Source of the DNA: JAFGMQ01 sp036733345
GTDB taxonomy: Bacteria > Desulfobacterota > DSM-4660 > Desulfatiglandales > Desulfatiglandaceae
Length of the DNA stretch: 64,000 nt
Reading direction: 5' to 3'
Assembly (NCBI GenBank): GCA_036733345.1
Contig: DAINAR010000007.1
Span: 1-64,000 of the forward strand
The stretch's first letter is position 1; the number at the start of each line of letters is the position of its first letter. Positions 63,530 to 64,000 of this stretch are shown here, piece after piece. A program made the position numbers and the translations under genes. The notes below the pieces were generated by a model. That model searched no databases. It was not told where the DNA came from and saw only the letters and a list, made by a program, of their open reading frames with translations.

Positions 63530-64000
63530 CTATCTTCCTTTCCATTCTGGCGGCCTTTTTTCCCGAAAAGCCTTTGGCCCCTCCCTGTAGTCTTCGCTGT
63601 GACGTCCAAGCATACACAAAGCATTTGACATGGCCAGGGCCTTTGGATCCGGGGCCGTCACACAGCGCATGACCTCTTTTACATTCCTGACCATAAGAGG
63701 ACTGAGTGAATTGATCTGATCGGCGAACTTCATGGCTTCAGAGAGCAGTTGTTCCGGCGGGACGACTCTGTTCACATATCCGCTTCGATATGCATCTTCG
63801 GCTGTTATGTTATTGCCAAGGAGCAGGAGTTCCATAGCGACTGCCGGTGTAAAGTGCATGGCAACGATAGGAGGAATTCCCAGGGAAAGGGGTATGCCCA
63901 CCCTGACCTCCGGTATTCCGAAAATGGCGGTATTGGAGGCCACGCGAATGTCACATCCTACCAGCGTCAGGATGAAGCCGGCACCAAGGCAGAGGCCGCT
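63530..64000 (-). CDS. Enoyl-CoA hydratase/isomerase family protein (5' end outside window)
   Basis: The visible part (about 156 aa) contains the C-terminal two thirds of a crotonase-fold protein. The oxyanion-hole loop GAGFILTLVGCDIRVAS is near the window edge, followed by FGIPEVRVGIPLSLG, the trimer helix MELLLLGNNITAEDA and the conserved GYVNRVVPPEQL. It would hydrate or isomerise enoyl-CoA in beta-oxidation or aromatic degradation. The catalytic Glu positions are mostly replaced (PEVRVGIPLS), so the exact reaction is open. The gene runs off the end of the window. Confidence 0.88.
   Translation of the reverse strand, partial: SGLCLGAGFILTLVGCDIRVASNTAIFGIPEVRVGIPLSLGIPPIVAMHFTPAVAMELLLLGNNITAEDAYRSGYVNRVVPPEQLLSEAMKFADQINSLSPLMVRNVKEVMRCVTAPDPKALAMSNALCMLGRHSEDYREGPKAFREKRPPEWKGR

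Noticed and set aside
1..64000. CRISPR arrays, prophage or rRNA genes
   Set aside because: No regularly spaced direct repeats, phage structural genes or rRNA sequence were seen. The palindromic families are dispersed, not arrayed.

Overview
The window looks like a chromosome segment of an anaerobic Desulfobacterota (deltaproteobacterial) bacterium, probably a sulfate reducer or a close relative. The evidence is a heterodisulfide-reductase/Flx electron-bifurcation cluster, three genes that read through an in-frame TGA in a way that fits selenocysteine, a large HdrA fusion, a liv/acyl-CoA-ligase cluster, and many GC-rich palindromic repeats in an AT-rich background. The species cannot be named from the sequence alone.

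Layout. 1-5,462: palindromic repeat, a small Cys-rich ORF, then a cell-envelope glycosylation cluster on + (GT39, BNR/sialidase-like protein, membrane protein, GT2, LAB_N). 5,826-10,411: an RNase II/R family exonuclease, a membrane-anchored coiled-coil protein and purB. 10,551-15,251: a 1,566-residue protein of unknown function with a degenerate GlnD-like HD region. 15,267-25,399: hdrC-hdrB on -, divergent from hdrA(Sec)-flxD/mvhD(Sec)-flxC-flxB-flxA on +. 25,477-29,604: a KamA-family radical SAM protein, an integrase remnant, cysQ, a structured non-coding stretch and a selenocysteine peroxiredoxin with two possible starts. 29,983-35,987: a phosphodiesterase-TPR-sulfotransferase fusion, an IPTL-CTERM secreted protein, a glucosyl-3-phosphoglycerate synthase and a CYTH protein. 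36,001-46,891 on -: glgC, rpoD, dnaG, mutS2, yqeY, hisA, a lipoprotein, hisB and tRNA-Ala(CGC). 47,157-56,159 on +: livG, long-chain acyl-CoA ligase, livH, livM, livJ, livF, a PaaK-type ligase and an AcuB-type CBS-ACT protein. 56,171-64,000: Tat-exported YibQ-like deacetylase, a frameshifted lipoprotein, an MBL-fold/kinase-like fusion, a ZIP transporter, an MBL protein carrying a palindromic repeat inside its reading frame, UspA, a nitronate monooxygenase/FabK-type enzyme and a truncated enoyl-CoA hydratase.

How it fits together. The Hdr-Flx cluster is expected to oxidise NAD(P)H through FlxA and split the electrons by flavin bifurcation in HdrA, towards ferredoxin and towards a disulfide acceptor at HdrB. 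The liv cluster with two acyl/aryl-CoA ligases suggests uptake and CoA activation of an organic or aromatic acid, which would supply reducing equivalents.

The observations most worth a second look are: (1) three TGA-readthrough genes, two of them with a clear hairpin at SECIS distance; (2) the seleno-peroxiredoxin with two ribosome-binding sites, no canonical resolving Cys, and a Cys only in the long form; (3) a 93-bp repeat inserted in frame in an MBL-fold gene, with near-identical intergenic copies; (4) the unclassified 1,566-aa protein.
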